NCBI RefSeq assembly: GCF_020829685.1
Contig: NZ_JAIVFR010000396.1
Location: 1 to 6,364, forward strand
DNA from: Nostoc sp. CHAB 5715
GTDB lineage: Bacteria; Cyanobacteriota; Cyanobacteriia; Cyanobacteriales; Nostocaceae
DNA length: 6,364 nt
Reading direction: 5' to 3'
The notes below the pieces were generated by a model. That model saw only the letters and a list, made by a program, of their open reading frames with translations, had not been told where the DNA came from and made no database searches. Positions 5,356 to 6,364 of the stretch are shown here, piece by piece; positions within the stretch are counted from its first letter, which is position 1; every line of letters starts with the position of its first letter. A program made the translations under genes and the position numbers.

Positions 5356-6364
5356 ATGAGCAAAACACGTAAGTTTCGTTTAGGAGCATTTATTCAAGCC
5401 ACTGGACATCATGTTTCTGCTTGGCGACATCCAGATGCACAAATAGATGCAGGTTTTAATTTTGAACATTACAAGGAAATTACCCAAACTGCCGAACGTG
5501 GTTTATTCGATGCAGTTTTTCTGGCAGACAGCCCAGGAGTTTGGGGTGGCGATGCAAAAACCCAGAGACGCAATGGTAAACTTGTCCATTTTGAGCCAGT
5601 GACACTCTTCTCGGCTTTATCCTCTGTAACTCAAAACATTGGCTTCATTTCCACCGCTTCGACTACTTATGAAGAACCTTACACCCTAGCACGTAAGTTT
5701 GCCTCGCTCGATCACTTAAGTAAAGGCCGGGCGGGGTGGAATGTAGTCACCACGGGTAACGAGAATGCCGCACGTAATTTCGGTCTTGAGCATCACCCGG
5801 AACATAGCCTACGTTATGAACGTGCCCAAGAGTTTATGGAAGTGGTCAAAGGACTGTGGGATAGTTGGGAAGATGATGCTTTCATCCGTGACAGAGAATC
5901 TGGTATCTATTTCGACCCGAATAAACTACATACACTCAACCACAAGGGTAAATATTTTTCTGTCAAAGGCCCCTTAAATGTTGGTCGTCCACCTCAAGGT
6001 TATCCGGTGATTGTACAGGCTGGAGCATCGGAAGCTGGACGAGATTTAGCTGCGCGTACTGCTGAGGTGATTTTCACTGCTAATCAAACTCTAGCCGATG
6101 CCCAGGAATTTTACGCTGATGTCAAAGGCAGGTTGGCGAAATATGGACGCTCTCCAGACGATCTAAAAATCATGCCTGGGGCTTTCCCAATCATTGGCCG
6201 GACTGAAGAAGAAGCCCAAGAAAAATACGAATTTTTGCAATCGTTGATTCATCCTGATGTAGCTTGGGGTATTTTAGAGAACTATTACAAAGGTGTGGAT
6301 CTGTCGAAATATTCTTTAGATGATGTAGCTCCTGAACTACCCAGTGATACCAACACTAATAAGA
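5356..6364 (+). CDS. FMN-dependent monooxygenase of the NtaA/SnaA/DszA family, 3' end cut by window edge
   Basis: The frame is open from ATG 5356 to the window end with no stop, giving 336 residues of a family that is usually about 430-460 long. These luciferase-like TIM-barrel enzymes use reduced FMN from a separate reductase to oxidise nitrilotriacetate, pristinamycin precursors, dibenzothiophene sulfone and other compounds with C-N or C-S bonds. Family signatures visible are FEPVTLFSAL (79-88), STTYEEPYTLARKFASLDHLS (102-122), the flavin-phosphate region GRAGWNVVTT (124-133), LRYERAQEF (152-160), and PVIVQAGASEAGRDLAAR (217-234) followed by EVIFTANQT. The start is chosen because MSKTRKFRLGAFI matches the normal N-terminus; upstream AAGAGAAAAG is only a weak purine-rich ribosome-binding site. 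With an SsuBC-type importer nearby, an organosulfur substrate is plausible, but the substrate cannot be read from the sequence. SsuD/LadA-like enzymes are related alternatives, though these motifs and the length point to the NtaA/DszA branch. Confidence 0.92.
   Translation, partial: MSKTRKFRLGAFIQATGHHVSAWRHPDAQIDAGFNFEHYKEITQTAERGLFDAVFLADSPGVWGGDAKTQRRNGKLVHFEPVTLFSALSSVTQNIGFISTASTTYEEPYTLARKFASLDHLSKGRAGWNVVTTGNENAARNFGLEHHPEHSLRYERAQEFMEVVKGLWDSWEDDAFIRDRESGIYFDPNKLHTLNHKGKYFSVKGPLNVGRPPQGYPVIVQAGASEAGRDLAARTAEVIFTANQTLADAQEFYADVKGRLAKYGRSPDDLKIMPGAFPIIGRTEEEAQEKYEFLQSLIHPDVAWGILENYYKGVDLSKYSLDDVAPELPSDTNTNK

Noticed and set aside
5765..5977. 70-codon plus-strand open frame
   Set aside because: It lies inside the monooxygenase gene in a different frame; the true frame carries the family motifs on both sides.

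Overview
The window looks like chromosomal or plasmid DNA of a filamentous cyanobacterium of the Nostoc/Anabaena kind. The reasons are AT-rich spacers, two copies of the cyanobacterial palindrome HIP1 (GCGATCGC), an outer-membrane porin of the cyanobacterial SLH-plus-OprB type, and GC-rich hairpin repeats between genes. The species call is inference. Five protein genes are supported; two of them (at the two window edges) are cut off.

Layout. 1-357 (minus) is the N-terminal part of a sulfonate/nitrate/taurine-type ABC transporter ATPase (SsuB-like). 476-1303 (minus) is its permease (SsuC-like), upstream of the ATPase, with a 15-bp perfect hairpin between the two genes. 1304-1723 is a spacer holding the ssuC upstream region (a GTA-N8-TAC site and a 9-bp inverted repeat) and the terminator of the next gene. 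1724-3532 (minus) is a 602-residue SLH/OprB porin. 3533-4403 is an 871-base spacer with a GC-rich MITE-like repeat and a candidate NtcA-type promoter facing right. 4404-5276 (plus) is a class I SAM-dependent methyltransferase; its true start may be 4455. 5356 to the end (plus) is a flavin-dependent monooxygenase of the NtaA/SnaA/DszA family, open at the right edge with 336 residues visible.

How the genes may work together. Three of the five fit an organosulfur (sulfonate-like) scavenging locus: a porin for outer-membrane passage, an ABC importer for the inner membrane, and a two-component-type FMNH2 monooxygenase that could release sulfite or cleave a C-S or C-N bond. The substrate-binding protein and flavin reductase expected for such a pathway are not in the window and may lie beyond its edges. 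The methyltransferase has no obvious role in this and may be an unrelated neighbour.

I did not see a clearly new system. The most useful leads are the NtcA-like promoter ahead of the methyltransferase/monooxygenase pair, the intercistronic ssuC-ssuB hairpin, the direct-repeat-flanked GC-rich element, and a possibly structured leader before the methyltransferase.
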